Part shown: positions 29,029 to 38,650 of the stretch, piece by piece | How positions within the stretch are numbered: the stretch's first letter is position 1 | Layout: each line of letters opens with the position of its first letter | DNA from: Paraburkholderia bryophila | GTDB lineage: Bacteria; Pseudomonadota; Gammaproteobacteria; Burkholderiales; Burkholderiaceae | Assembly (NCBI RefSeq): GCF_013409255.1 | Contig: NZ_JACCAS010000002.1 | Coordinates: 1,302,001 to 1,366,000, forward strand | Length of the DNA stretch: 64,000 bases | Direction of reading: 5' to 3' | The notes under the pieces: model-generated | What the model saw: the letters and a program-made list of their open reading frames with translations, nothing else | Databases searched by the model: none | What the model was told of the DNA's origin: nothing | Made by a program: the position numbers and the translations under genes

Positions 29029-30519
29029 ATGCGTGCCACAATCAAAATGAGTGCCAGTTCAGTCAGTGCGCTGTTCGCTGCGGCCGTCCTGCTGGCAGGA
29101 TGTGCGGTGGGCCCCGACTATCACAACCCGTCGGTGTCCTTGCCAGCGACCTTCGCTCACGCCCCCGAAGTCGCAAGCCGTGCCACGGCCCAGCCCGGCC
29201 CTTTGCTCTCCACCTGGTGGCAGGGCTTCGACGATCCCGAAATGAACCGCGTCATCGATATCGCGCTCGCCCAGAACCTCGATCTCGCCCAGGCCATGGC
29301 CCGCGTCAGCGAAGTCCGCGCCGGCCTCGAGAGCGCACGCTCCGCGCTACTGCCCTCCGCCGAGTTCGACGCCCAGGCCGCTCGCGCCCACCTCTCGCTC
29401 GAAGACCCCAACGTCGCCGCCCAGGCCGCCTCGCTGCCCGGTTACAACCGCAACTCCTACGACTACAGCGTCACCGCCGGCGCCACCTGGGAGATCGATC
29501 TCGCCGGCGGCCTGCGACGCAGCGCCGAAGCCGCACGTGCCGACTACGAGGGAAGCCAGGCGGCCATGGTCGCCGCCCGCCTCGAAGTCATCTCCTCCGC
29601 CGCCGATACCTACGTGCTCACGCGCACGCTGCAGGCGCGGCTGCAACTCGCCCAGCAGGAAACCGCCACCCAGCAGGACCGGGTCCGCCTCGTCGGGCTG
29701 CTCGCCGCGCGCGGTCTCGCGCCCGACTTCCAGCTACAACAGGCAAAAGGCGCACTCGCCGCCGTGTCGGCCTCCGTGCCCGCGCTGCAGGCCGGCCTCG
29801 TCTCCGCCCGCAATGCACTCGACGTCCTGATGGGCCGCAATCCCGGTACGCCCGACCCCGCGCTTGATTCGGCCGCACCGATTCCCGGCGCGCCCGCAAT
29901 CAATACCGCCACAGGGCCGGCCGAACTGCTGCGCCGCCGCCCCGACATCGTCGTCGCGGAGCGTCGCCTCGCCGCATCCAACGCCCGTATTGGCGAAGCC
30001 CTGTCCGATTACTACCCGAAGTTTTCGCTGTCCGCTCTAGCCGGCTCGACCACCACCGTCGGCGGCCACCTGTTCGAGTCGCCCGCCAATGAGGCGCTCG
30101 GCGTGTTCGGCCTGCGCTGGCGCCTCTTTGACTTCGGTCGCGTGGACGCCGAGGTCAAGGCCGCGCGTGGGCGCAACGCGGAAGCGCTCGCCGCTTACCG
30201 CCAGAGCGTGCTGCAGGCCAGCGCCGACGTCGAGAACGCATTCTCCGCGCTCGCGAAGTACGACCAGCAGCAGCAGATCCTGAAAGACGGTGAGAACTCG
30301 CTCGCACAGGCACGTGCGTCGACCTCGGCTGGCTACCGGAACGGCAGGAACAGCCAGCTCGACCTCGTGGAAGCCGATGCGCAGCTTCAGCGCATTCAGG
30401 AAGCGCGCATCCTCGCCCAGTCCGCAACCGCCCGCTCGGCGATCGCCTCGTTCAAGGCCCTCGGCGGCGGCTGGGATGCCGACCCCGCCACAGCACCGCA
30501 AACCGTCGTAAGCAACTAA
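29029..30519 (+). CDS. Outer-membrane efflux factor, NodT/OprM-type lipoprotein
   Basis: 496-residue TolC-like channel protein. The signal peptide ends in the lipobox LLAGC (cysteine at residue 25), followed by AVGPDYHNPSVSLPATF, a typical NodT N-terminus. Two OEP repeats with long alanine-rich helices follow (DLAQAMARVSEVRAGLESARSALLP; ADVENAFSALAKYDQQQQIL). An ATG at 29047 is an alternative start that also leaves a full signal peptide; neither has a strong ribosome site. It completes the tripartite pump encoded on the other strand. A shattered copy of its 5' region lies at 42083. Confidence 0.94.
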   Translation: MRATIKMSASSVSALFAAAVLLAGCAVGPDYHNPSVSLPATFAHAPEVASRATAQPGPLLSTWWQGFDDPEMNRVIDIALAQNLDLAQAMARVSEVRAGLESARSALLPSAEFDAQAARAHLSLEDPNVAAQAASLPGYNRNSYDYSVTAGATWEIDLAGGLRRSAEAARADYEGSQAAMVAARLEVISSAADTYVLTRTLQARLQLAQQETATQQDRVRLVGLLAARGLAPDFQLQQAKGALAAVSASVPALQAGLVSARNALDVLMGRNPGTPDPALDSAAPIPGAPAINTATGPAELLRRRPDIVVAERRLAASNARIGEALSDYYPKFSLSALAGSTTTVGGHLFESPANEALGVFGLRWRLFDFGRVDAEVKAARGRNAEALAAYRQSVLQASADVENAFSALAKYDQQQQILKDGENSLAQARASTSAGYRNGRNSQLDLVEADAQLQRIQEARILAQSATARSAIASFKALGGGWDADPATAPQTVVSN

Positions 30520-30742
30520 ATGTGCGGGGCGTCCGCAAAGCTTCAACGGACGCAAGGAAAGAAAGCGCTCTCGAAAGCCGGCGACGCTTTCGTCGACCGC
30601 AGCGATCGAGAAGCAGCACGGCCCCCTCTGTTTCCCGCATATCGGCGTGATCAGAGGGACGTGCATTCGATGATCAACCTCGCACCACGTCCGAAGGTCG
30701 CCGATTCATGCATACCCACCTTTTTGAACGAACGGGAAGATC

Positions 30743-31726
30743 ATGAACGATATGAAGACTGTCGTTTCGACCGAGCGGGTCCCTCCGGCATCTCGCCTGG
30801 ATTTCTGGACGCGCCACGTGAGAAGTCATTTGACCGAACTGGAGTGCTCCACTCCTATCGACGGCGACTTCCTCGGTTCGATCGTGGCCTATCCCGCTGC
30901 CCCGGCGGGTTTAATCGAAATTGAAACTGCCACCCGATGGATTGCGCGGGCAAATCCAACTGCCACGTCAGCCAACAAAGAGCGGGCCTTCGTATGTATC
31001 CAGATCAAAGGGGTTGCCATTGTCGAGCAAGACAGCCGCCAAGGGATTCTGCGTGCTGGGGACGTCACCCTGCTCGATGCATCGAAACCCTTTGTCGCGG
31101 ACTTTTCACTCGAAATGGCCCAACTCGTGCTCCAGGTGCCCCGGACTCTCATCCGCAAGCAACTGGGCACGCTGGAGCGCTTCGTAGCAACGGTCGTGCC
31201 CTTCGAAAGCCCATTGGGGAAAATGACGGGCGGATTCATTCGCGCATTAACTCAGAATTTCGAGCAGCTCGCCCCTGAGACCGCTCGACGCCTCAATGAA
31301 CAGGCGCTCGATATGGTGGCCATGGCGTTCATGTCGGTATTTGATAGAAATCAGCCGGCAACGTCTTCTGTCAGCCGATCGATGCTTGCTTGTCGCGCAC
31401 GGGCGTTTATCGAAACCAACCTCCGGGATTCCTCGCTCTCGCCGACGGACGTTGCTCAACATCTGGGCATTTCGACACGCTACCTAAGCAGCGTCTTTGC
31501 CGGCGACGGGCTATCTTTCGAGCGCTTCGTCCGGGAACGGAGACTGCACAAATGTGCAGGGGACCTGAAGGACCATGGCCAGGCGATGCGGCCGATCGGC
31601 GATATTGCGTACGCGTGGGGCTTTAATAATGTGACGCACTTCAGCCAATCTTTCAAAACAACCTTTGGAACGACACCCAGAGACTTTAGAAAACAGGCTG
31701 CGCCGCAACGTTCAGTCGATTCCTGA
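30743..31726 (+). CDS. AraC family regulator (AraC-binding-like N-terminal domain)
   Basis: 327-residue regulator. Residues 15 to about 200 resemble the AraC_binding_2 sensor domain (RLDFWTRHVRSHLTELECST, DVTLLDASKPFVADF); residues 220-320 form the AraC helix-turn-helix pair (DVAQHLGISTRYLSSVF and DIAYAWGFNNVTHFSQSFKTTFGTTPRDFR). It stands alone on the plus strand, convergent with the MarR gene. Target unknown; the efflux gene before it is 220 bases away. Confidence 0.9.
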   Translation: MNDMKTVVSTERVPPASRLDFWTRHVRSHLTELECSTPIDGDFLGSIVAYPAAPAGLIEIETATRWIARANPTATSANKERAFVCIQIKGVAIVEQDSRQGILRAGDVTLLDASKPFVADFSLEMAQLVLQVPRTLIRKQLGTLERFVATVVPFESPLGKMTGGFIRALTQNFEQLAPETARRLNEQALDMVAMAFMSVFDRNQPATSSVSRSMLACRARAFIETNLRDSSLSPTDVAQHLGISTRYLSSVFAGDGLSFERFVRERRLHKCAGDLKDHGQAMRPIGDIAYAWGFNNVTHFSQSFKTTFGTTPRDFRKQAAPQRSVDS

Positions 31727-31820
31727 CAACAAGGCCGGGGGCGAATTCGAATGACCCAACTCGCCCCGGTTTCGAAAACGGATAAGTGCAAAAATCATGG
31801 AGAGCGTAGTCGACCTGCTT

Positions 31821-32306
31821 TCATTCGGGTCGGCGCTGCCCGGCGTTGCCTGAGTCTGCAAATGACAACGCTGCCAGACTATTTATCACCCGTTGCGCGT
31901 CAGTGCCGACTTCGCGAGAGAGGTCATTCATCGTGCTCTCCCAGAGTTGCATTGCGACCTCAAGTAAATCCCGACCTTGCGGGGTAAGCTCGACGCGTCG
32001 GAAGCGGCGATCACGCTCCACATGCAATTCAAGCAGCGCGCGGCGCAGAAGAACGCCGATCTGAGCCGAGACGCGCGTCTGGTCGCAACCCAGGTTCTTA
32101 GCTAATTGCCCGACAGAAAGGTCAGTCGTGCCCCGCAACTGCTCCAACACCGAGAACTGCACGGGGGTTAACCGCATCGGCTCGAGAGCGAGCGACAGGC
32201 GATGGTGCAGCGTCCGAAAGCCGCGCTGGGCAAGCATAAATTTACTCGATATGTGCCCGGCATTGGCGAACTCCGCATTCTCTTCCGAGGGATCGTGTTC
32301 TTGCAT
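31821..32306 (-). CDS. MarR family regulator
   Basis: 161-residue winged-helix regulator: TPVQFSVLEQLRGTTDLSVGQLAKNLGCDQTRVSAQIGVLLRRALLELHVERDRRFRRVELTPQGRDLL covers the helix-turn-helix and wing with the usual D-x-R-D basic tip. The ATG at 32306 is the natural start. It is on the same strand as, and 189 bases downstream of, the esterase-like gene at 32496, and may regulate it. Confidence 0.9.
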   Translation of the reverse strand: MQEHDPSEENAEFANAGHISSKFMLAQRGFRTLHHRLSLALEPMRLTPVQFSVLEQLRGTTDLSVGQLAKNLGCDQTRVSAQIGVLLRRALLELHVERDRRFRRVELTPQGRDLLEVAMQLWESTMNDLSREVGTDAQRVINSLAALSFADSGNAGQRRPE

Positions 32307-32495
32307 GATAGATCTTCGAACTACATCGGTTTAAACAGTCGTATGGAGCGAGGGGGAGCGACTCTACGTCTATCTCGTCGATGATCCATACGTCGTTGCA
32401 CTCATTCGGAGTTGAAATGAAAGTTCGGAGGCCGCGAGTCGGCAACCATGTCACGCCACGCAGCGACAGACAGCGGGCATGAAGACGTAGAAACA

Positions 32496-33329
32496 TCAAA
32501 ATTGCAGCAGCGTTGCTTTACGCCTCCCGAGTCGGGGTGCAAGCCACCTCTGGAAAAACTCCGCCACCTCCGCAAGTACGTGGAAGTTCGACGCCACCGG
32601 CTCGTGTGAGGCATTCGGGCAATGAAAAATTTCCGTCGGCACGCCTGCGGCACTCAATTGGCTGGCGTATCTCTCACTTTCGGCATGAAGAAAATCGCTT
32701 TCCGGGGATCCGATAAACGCTGGAGGCAGTCCTTTCAGGCGCCTTGACTCAATCGGCGCCGCGTACGGATGCATCCCTACCACTGGATCAGGCAGATACG
32801 CTCGATACCCACGCGCACACTGGCGAGCGTTCAGATCCGAGGTCCGAGCGTCCCAATCTCCCGCAACCCGTGTCAAGCTCGGGTCAAGCAAAGGCGCGAG
32901 AAGCGCTTGAGCTGATATCTTGAATTCTGCTCGGTCGCGCACGACAGCGGCGAGACATGTTGCAAGGTTTCCGCCGGCATCGTGACCCGCCACTCCAATT
33001 CTCCCGGGATCTGCGCCCCAGGCTTTTGCGTTCCTAACCGCCCATTGCATGGCAATAAAAGTGTCCTCAAGGGCTGTTGGAAACGGAAACCGCGGAGCCA
33101 GTGAATATCCGACGGATACGACCCAAGCGGGTGTGATGCGCGAAATTTGCGTGGCCGCTTCTGCTGCGTCGTCCAGACATCCACTCGTAAAGCCGCCTCC
33201 GTGAAAGTAAAGCACGACAGGTAGCCCTTTCCCATCGTCGGGCCTGTAGCTCCGCATCGCGATGACCTGCGAGCGCCCCACCAGAGAAAGTTCTTCTGTC
33301 CTGATCGTCGAGTCGTTTCTCACGTACAT
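32496..33329 (-). CDS. Esterase-like alpha/beta hydrolase with aspartate at the nucleophile position
   Basis: 277-residue protein of the hormone-sensitive-lipase-like alpha/beta hydrolase group. The oxyanion motif HGGG is at residues 43-46 and the late catalytic segments (GSPESDFLHAESERYA for Asp, CPNASHEP for His) are present. The nucleophile elbow, normally GDSAGG, reads GHDAGG (residues 115-120), so the serine is replaced by D117. This may mean a different reaction or a non-enzymatic role; I believe similar GHDAGG proteins occur in related bacteria, which would make it a subfamily trait and not damage. Upstream of a MarR gene on the same strand. Confidence 0.85.
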   Translation of the reverse strand: MYVRNDSTIRTEELSLVGRSQVIAMRSYRPDDGKGLPVVLYFHGGGFTSGCLDDAAEAATQISRITPAWVVSVGYSLAPRFPFPTALEDTFIAMQWAVRNAKAWGADPGRIGVAGHDAGGNLATCLAAVVRDRAEFKISAQALLAPLLDPSLTRVAGDWDARTSDLNARQCARGYRAYLPDPVVGMHPYAAPIESRRLKGLPPAFIGSPESDFLHAESERYASQLSAAGVPTEIFHCPNASHEPVASNFHVLAEVAEFFQRWLAPRLGRRKATLLQF

Positions 33330-34006
33330 GTCGGATTGGGCGCTGGCGCCCTTTTTCGTTTGCCAAGGACGTGATTTTGACGTCTGGCACCTTTCCGATA
33401 AATGCTTTTAATCCAGAACACAATTCGTCAGCGTGGAACAATAAATGTCCGCACCCGGTTCTCCAGGCTTCGCGACATTGTTCTTGCCGCCCCGCGACGT
33501 CACGCTGGACAGAGGCCAGCCTTCCATCAGCTCGGCGAGCGGCTCAACTTCTCAACAACACATTGGCGTACTCGCGCAAGCCCTCCACTGCGGAAGACGA
33601 CGCCACCCGACTGACGAAGGCTGCGCTCAAATCGCAGACTGGTACGTTTGCACAACAGATCACGCTCATCGCTTTCAAGACCTAAGTCGCCCTCGCCGCA
33701 ACGCGGTCGAACACCGGCAACAAGATTTGTGGATTTGTTCTATACTCCACATCACGATCTTCCCGTGCGAAGGTATGGGGTTGCAAGATTGAATGAGCGC
33801 GGAGCGATTTGTGGACCCGGGTGGCCGGGGCGTATCGCTTGTAACGCACGAAGGCTTGAGTATGGCGAATCCGCCAAGGCTAATTTAGCTAACCTTCACG
33901 CTGACCGCCGTTGAGACATGACATCGATCCAAGCCTCCTCGACGACTTATTGACGGCCTCTTTCTACCCGACAATTCGCACTTCTATCAACCCGAACGGA
34001 AAAAGT
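33330..34006. other. Intergenic, no gene seen
   Basis: 677 bases, the longest unexplained gap in this part. Short frames overlap on the plus strand but none resembles a family or has a good start. Confidence 0.5.
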
Positions 34007-34300
34007 ATGAACATCTCAACAAAAGCGCTGCTTGCCCTGCTTTTCGGCGTCGGGCCGTTACTCGCAAATGCGCACGACATCCCGAATGCGGAACCCGCGG
34101 TGATTTCTCATAGCATTGACACCGGGGGCAAAACCACCGGAATAACTGAAGCGGGAAATTCTCCAGAAATGGCGGATGATCTAGCTCGGACGACTCGCTC
34201 CACAGAGTACCGTGGTGACGCTGCGGGACGATCCACGGCAGGCTCCAGAGCAGTGTTCACGCCGACCTCATATTCGCCGCCGGTTTATATCATCCGTTGA
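34007..34300 (+). CDS. Small secreted protein, unknown
   Basis: 97 residues. A Sec signal peptide is clear (MNISTKALLALLFGVGPLLANA, cleavage probably before HDIPNA). The mature ~75 residues are polar, rich in threonine, serine and glycine, without cysteine, and end in PPVYIIR. It resembles the many small exported proteins of unknown role in Burkholderiaceae. The start at 34007 was preferred over 33911 because it gives the signal peptide directly. Confidence 0.65.
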   Translation: MNISTKALLALLFGVGPLLANAHDIPNAEPAVISHSIDTGGKTTGITEAGNSPEMADDLARTTRSTEYRGDAAGRSTAGSRAVFTPTSYSPPVYIIR

Positions 34301-34652
34301 ACTGCTTCGCTGTTGAATAGATGAAGTATGCGGCGCCGCCCAAGGAAATCAGTTGACGAGAAGTTCCGAGTAGCTACCGGTACGTGCACCGCGAATCGAG
34401 CACGAAATTTATCTTGCTGGATGTAAAGTTCCTTGGTTTCGTTCGCGAGTGCCACCGGCGCCGCCAAGGTTTCTTCCAACCTGTCATCCGGGAAGCGCCC
34501 AGAGAGACCTATGGCCGTTTCGCCTCCTCCGGCGCAAATGCAGCGACAAACACAAGTGTTTTCACGTTGCGCAAGCCCTCTGTCAGCCCAGCCTTGCCCG
34601 GAGTCGGCCGAGCGAGTCGCGTTGACGACAAAACACACTCAAGGAGCCAGAT
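34301..34652. other. Intergenic, no gene seen
   Basis: 352 bases; overlapping short frames only. AAGGAG near 34641 serves the next gene. Confidence 0.5.
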
Positions 34653-35150
34653 GTGATCAAACAGATCCAGGTTTCACAGGTAACGATCTCGACAACCAGA
34701 CCGTTCGATGACGTGATCCATGCCTTCGAGTCACAAGTGGGTTCGCTGGAAGAAACGGACTGGCAACAGGTCGTTTCCGACTCGTCTGATAAGGGCGCCT
34801 TTGAGCAACGGATCAACGAAAGTCTCGGGTCGAGTGGCTTCACACGATTTTTGACCGTCGACCACGGGAAATGGATGGCGCTGCAAGGACACCCATCCAA
34901 GTTTGTGATGTATACCATCGGCAATCCGTTCATCGCGATCACGATGCTACGGCACGATGTTGAAGCGGGACTCGATGTTCCCGTACGAATTGCAATCTAC
35001 GAGCATCACAGCGGTGACACAAGGTTCACCTACAACATTCCATCCAGCTTATTGAGCGGCATAAACAATCCGTCGTTGCACGAGGCCGCACTAAAGTTGG
35101 ACTCCAAGCTCATGGCGCTCGCGGAATCAGTCACGGGATCTATCGCCTGA
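34653..35150 (+). CDS. DUF302 family protein
   Basis: 165-residue cytoplasmic protein with one DUF302 domain over most of its length: RPFDDVIHAFESQVGSLEE, the central GKWMALQGHPSKFVMYTIGNP, and VPVRIAIYEHHSGDTRFTYNIPSSLL. It starts with GTG at 34653, six bases after AAGGAG. The domain's function is unknown. It stands alone between non-coding stretches. Confidence 0.85.
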   Translation: MIKQIQVSQVTISTTRPFDDVIHAFESQVGSLEETDWQQVVSDSSDKGAFEQRINESLGSSGFTRFLTVDHGKWMALQGHPSKFVMYTIGNPFIAITMLRHDVEAGLDVPVRIAIYEHHSGDTRFTYNIPSSLLSGINNPSLHEAALKLDSKLMALAESVTGSIA

Positions 35151-35741
35151 TAGTTGCCCGATAGCGGGATCGCCGTCCGTCGATGGAATCTCGCACCGTC
35201 TAGCGGGGCATCTGCGTCTGGCCGAATGAGGTCAACGAATCCAATCGGTGGGTAGATGTCAATCAGGATCAAGCGCGTTGGCGTGTCCCGCAATGGGTTT
35301 CGTTCAAACTCGCATTGAGTTCTGCCTCCGCTGCCCCAGCCGCATCATTTGCCAAAGTCGCACCGCCGCTTACGAGTGCACCAGCCATCGCGTTATCCAG
35401 CAAAATCATCTATCGACGCGATAAATTCACTGAAATCGACTTCCGCGTCTGGCTGGGGATTCCATTGCCGGTTTTCTAAACCAACCGATCGCGTTGCAAG
35501 CGCACGAACTCAAGTAACCGCTCCTTGTGCCTCCTCGCAACAAGTCGGATCGGTCATTGCGAAACTTAATTTCCCCTGAAGCCTTGAGAAAAGCGCATCC
35601 GTGGAGATACCCCGGACGTCTCGCTGTCTATGCTGTTTTTCGACTTTAACCGCGAGCGGCCCTTCTCTTACCCTCGTCCCGAGGCGAGTCCGTCGCGCTG
35701 GAATTGGTATCGGCCGAGCAGCGAGTCGACAGGCAATTGTC
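35151..35741. other. Intergenic, no gene seen
   Basis: 591 bases between convergent DUF302 and symporter genes with no recognisable gene or clear terminator. Confidence 0.5.
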
Positions 35742-37238
35742 TTAACTCAAACCGTTCTGTACAACGTCCGCACTTTCGCAACATTTCACGGGGACTTTCA
35801 TGCGGCGTTCCGCGACGCTCACCGCCGCGAATGTGGCAACGTTGAGCAATAACGCAATAATTCCAACGTTCACGTCACGAACTCCAGCCGGTAACTGCCG
35901 TAGCAGTGTGCTTAGATGAGCATTGGCAAACGTCATGAGCGCAACTGAGATGGTCCCAACACCAATTCCGGCAATCGCGCCCCTCGCCGTACCCGGGTTT
36001 CGTCGCAACAAGCTGGCGAACAATGAGGGTGCAAGCTGAGCAACAAAGTTATAGCCCATCAACAGCAGCGCCACGACAGTCTGGTTCCCCGAAAGCGCAA
36101 ACACAGTACTAACGACAACGATAATCGGCACTAGCGCCTTTGCCAGACGACCTGAATGATCGTCCGCGAACCTGGGATAGGCAGTAGCCAGAACGTTTCT
36201 GGAAAGAAGGATGGCTGTTGTGAGTACCAACATTGACCCAGGAACAATTGCACAGAGCGCTCCCGTAGCGCCCAAAACTGCAATCATCCAGGAGGGCAAT
36301 GCTTGCATCGACAGCGCAAACAAGCTCAGATCTGCTTTCGATCCTTTCAGTTCGGGCAGCACACCGACCGCGGTAAAGCCCACGAGAAATACCAAGGCGA
36401 GTAAGAGACTATAGATAGGAAGCAGGCAAGCATTGCGGCGCAATATCGCCACGCCACCGGATGTGAAGGTAGCGGCGAAAACATGAGGCCACATAAAAAA
36501 TCCAAGCGCCGACAGAATGATGGTCGAGCTGAACCAGACGGCACTGAAACCGCTAGACGAAATCGCCAGAAAGCCCGGCCTACTGCTGTCTAACGAGGAA
36601 AACATGGCAGGAATGCTGCCGTAGAAGTGGGTAGGAAGGAAGAGACCGAGAAAGACGACAAGGCACAGAATTAGCACGTCCTTGACCGACGACACCCATG
36701 CCGAGCCGTGAACGCCAGACAGCAGCACGTTCAACCCAATGGCGACGGCCCCCAGTAGCACCCCTACCGTCGGAGAGAGCGCACCGTAAGAGGCCGTGCC
36801 GATAATTATCCCCATTCCTTTCAGTTGCAAGACGATATACGGAATGAGCGCGATGATTCCGACTACAGCCGCGAGCACACTCAAGGCTCGGTTGTCGTAT
36901 TTTTTTCGCAAGAAATCCGGCAAGGAGACGAGTTGATGTTTCGTGCCGTATCGCCAGATAAGCGGCAAGAGCCAATAGGACAGCGTATATGCGATGCATT
37001 CATAGGCCAGGATGTAATACACGGCCCCGCCATGCCCATATGCGAACCCACTCGCGCCGAGCACGGTGAATGTAGTGAAACTTTCGCCAGCCATCAGCAG
37101 AAAAACGAACAGTGTGCCAAATCGCCGATTTCCGACGCTCCACTGTTCGAAGTTCATCTGCCGCCCCACGCGCGCGACGGCGCTCAAAAGGACCGATGCC
37201 AGAATCGTGATGACGATGACAGACACAGAAAGATTCAC
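35742..37238 (-). CDS. Sodium:solute symporter (SSS family)
   Basis: 498-residue permease with about 13 membrane segments and the SSS-family arrangement, including the FVFLLMAGESFTTFTVLGASGFAYGHG region around helices 2-3 and a GHGGAVYYILAY segment. The ATG overlaps the DUF3311 stop as ATGA. Pairs of a DUF3311 protein and an SSS permease are a known two-gene transport arrangement. The operon order is M20-like protein, DUF3311, symporter, so the imported solute is likely related to the substrate of the M20-like protein, such as an amide or amino-acid conjugate (inference). Confidence 0.92.
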   Translation of the reverse strand: MNLSVSVIVITILASVLLSAVARVGRQMNFEQWSVGNRRFGTLFVFLLMAGESFTTFTVLGASGFAYGHGGAVYYILAYECIAYTLSYWLLPLIWRYGTKHQLVSLPDFLRKKYDNRALSVLAAVVGIIALIPYIVLQLKGMGIIIGTASYGALSPTVGVLLGAVAIGLNVLLSGVHGSAWVSSVKDVLILCLVVFLGLFLPTHFYGSIPAMFSSLDSSRPGFLAISSSGFSAVWFSSTIILSALGFFMWPHVFAATFTSGGVAILRRNACLLPIYSLLLALVFLVGFTAVGVLPELKGSKADLSLFALSMQALPSWMIAVLGATGALCAIVPGSMLVLTTAILLSRNVLATAYPRFADDHSGRLAKALVPIIVVVSTVFALSGNQTVVALLLMGYNFVAQLAPSLFASLLRRNPGTARGAIAGIGVGTISVALMTFANAHLSTLLRQLPAGVRDVNVGIIALLLNVATFAAVSVAERRMKVPVKCCESADVVQNGLS

Positions 37239-37444
37239 GACCGCTCTCCACTCTCGGCGTCTGCCTCGGAAGGGCTAAGCAGGTTGATCAAGAATAAAGC
37301 CAGAGACGCCCCTATCACACAAGCCACGATCCAGAAAAACAGGAACGGCATGCCGAAAACAAACGGCCTGACCCTATTTTCAAAGAATATTCCGACGAAT
37401 ATGCCTAGACACGGGAGGACTGCGATGTAGCCGATCCATGACAT
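37235..37444 (-). CDS. DUF3311 small membrane protein
   Basis: 69 residues with two membrane helices (IAVLPCLGIFVGIFF and FLFFWIVACVIGASLALFLINL) and a charged tail, of the DUF3311 type. GGGAG precedes the ATG at 37444. It is translationally coupled to the symporter and probably an accessory subunit of it. Confidence 0.88.
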   Translation of the reverse strand: MSWIGYIAVLPCLGIFVGIFFENRVRPFVFGMPFLFFWIVACVIGASLALFLINLLSPSEADAESGERS

Positions 37445-37486
37445 GACTCACTCCCTGAAAAGAAACCGTGCATGCTCGGATTCGGT

Positions 37487-38650
37487 CTAGATGGGTAACA
37501 GCTTTCTGACGAGTTCCACCCAGTACGACACTCCGAGGTCAACGAGTTGATCGTTAGTTTCATGCTTAGGATGCTGACGCTGGTGTGACGCTCCGCCTTC
37601 GTCACTGCCCAGCCAGACATAACAACCGGGTCTTTCCCGCACGAAATACGAGAAGTCTTCGGCAGCCATGGACGGCAGCATGCTTTGAAAAACATTGCCC
37701 TCCCCGACCACGGTCTCCGCTACTTTTGCTGCGATCCGCGCCAGTTCCAGGTCATTAATGGTCGGTGGATAGTTCCGTTGATACCGGATGTCTACGGTCG
37801 CACCGAAAGCCGCCGCAACAGAGCGAGAAAGTTCACGAACTCGCAATTCCAGCACTTCCAGCACGGACTCTTTGTGTGCACGCACTGACCCGCTTACCGT
37901 CACTCTTTCGGGGTGCACATGATATTCATACCCGCCGTGAATTTTGGCAACGCCCACGACCGCAGAGTCTCGCGGATGGACATTGCGTGTCGGAATCGAT
38001 TGCAAGGCCGTCACCAGGTGAGACGCCGCCAAAATCGAGTCAACGCCTTCCTGAGGCATCCCTCCGTGGCAGCCCTTGCCGATCACATCGATATCAAAAT
38101 AGTCGACGGCCGCCATGCACTCGCCGCTGTGCACTGCTGCGGTACCCAATTGCAATCCGGGCCAGGCATGAAGGCCCCAAAACGAATCGACAGGAAAACG
38201 CTCAAGCAATCCGTCCTCGAGCATGGCCTTCGCGCCGTAGGACCCCTCGTCGGCGGGCTGAAAAATCAGGATGAGCGTGCCGTCGAAATTTCTGGAGTCC
38301 ACAAAGACCTCGGCGGCGCCCAGAAGTATCGCCGTATGAACATCCTGGCCGCGACCGTGCATTCTGCCTTCGCAAAGAAAATGATGCGCGACATCTTGGT
38401 GATCGGAGATCTGCAACGCGTCCATGTCCGCCCTCAGCCCAATTCGCAAGCCGCTCGAATTCGACCTCCCTTCGATCACGCCCACCACACCGGTCTCGCC
38501 GATGCCCGTGTACACATCTACCCCGAGCTCTTTCAGACGTGCAGCAACAGCAGCAGCCGTGCGATGCTCTTCAGGCGCGACGCCAAGGCCTCCGCACACG
38601 TGCCGCCGAACCTGAACCAGGTTATCGATCTCCAATTCCGCTTTCATCAT
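37487..38650 (-). CDS. M20D amidohydrolase-like protein with altered metal site
   Basis: 387-residue protein with the full two-domain layout of hippurate hydrolase/aminoacylase-type M20D peptidases (GLRADMDALQI, then FQPADEG, GLHAWPG, and late AAEDFSYFVRERPGCYVWLG). Key ligands are changed: the usual HACGHD reads HGRGQD, so R100 and Q102 replace the metal cysteine and histidine, and the late LHNP reads RQHP. The early HPE segment is also lost. The frame is intact over its whole length, so this looks like a diverged or non-hydrolytic member and not a decaying gene. ATG at 38650 after GGAG; first gene of the operon with DUF3311 and the symporter. Confidence 0.85.
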   Translation of the reverse strand: MMKAELEIDNLVQVRRHVCGGLGVAPEEHRTAAAVAARLKELGVDVYTGIGETGVVGVIEGRSNSSGLRIGLRADMDALQISDHQDVAHHFLCEGRMHGRGQDVHTAILLGAAEVFVDSRNFDGTLILIFQPADEGSYGAKAMLEDGLLERFPVDSFWGLHAWPGLQLGTAAVHSGECMAAVDYFDIDVIGKGCHGGMPQEGVDSILAASHLVTALQSIPTRNVHPRDSAVVGVAKIHGGYEYHVHPERVTVSGSVRAHKESVLEVLELRVRELSRSVAAAFGATVDIRYQRNYPPTINDLELARIAAKVAETVVGEGNVFQSMLPSMAAEDFSYFVRERPGCYVWLGSDEGGASHQRQHPKHETNDQLVDLGVSYWVELVRKLLPI

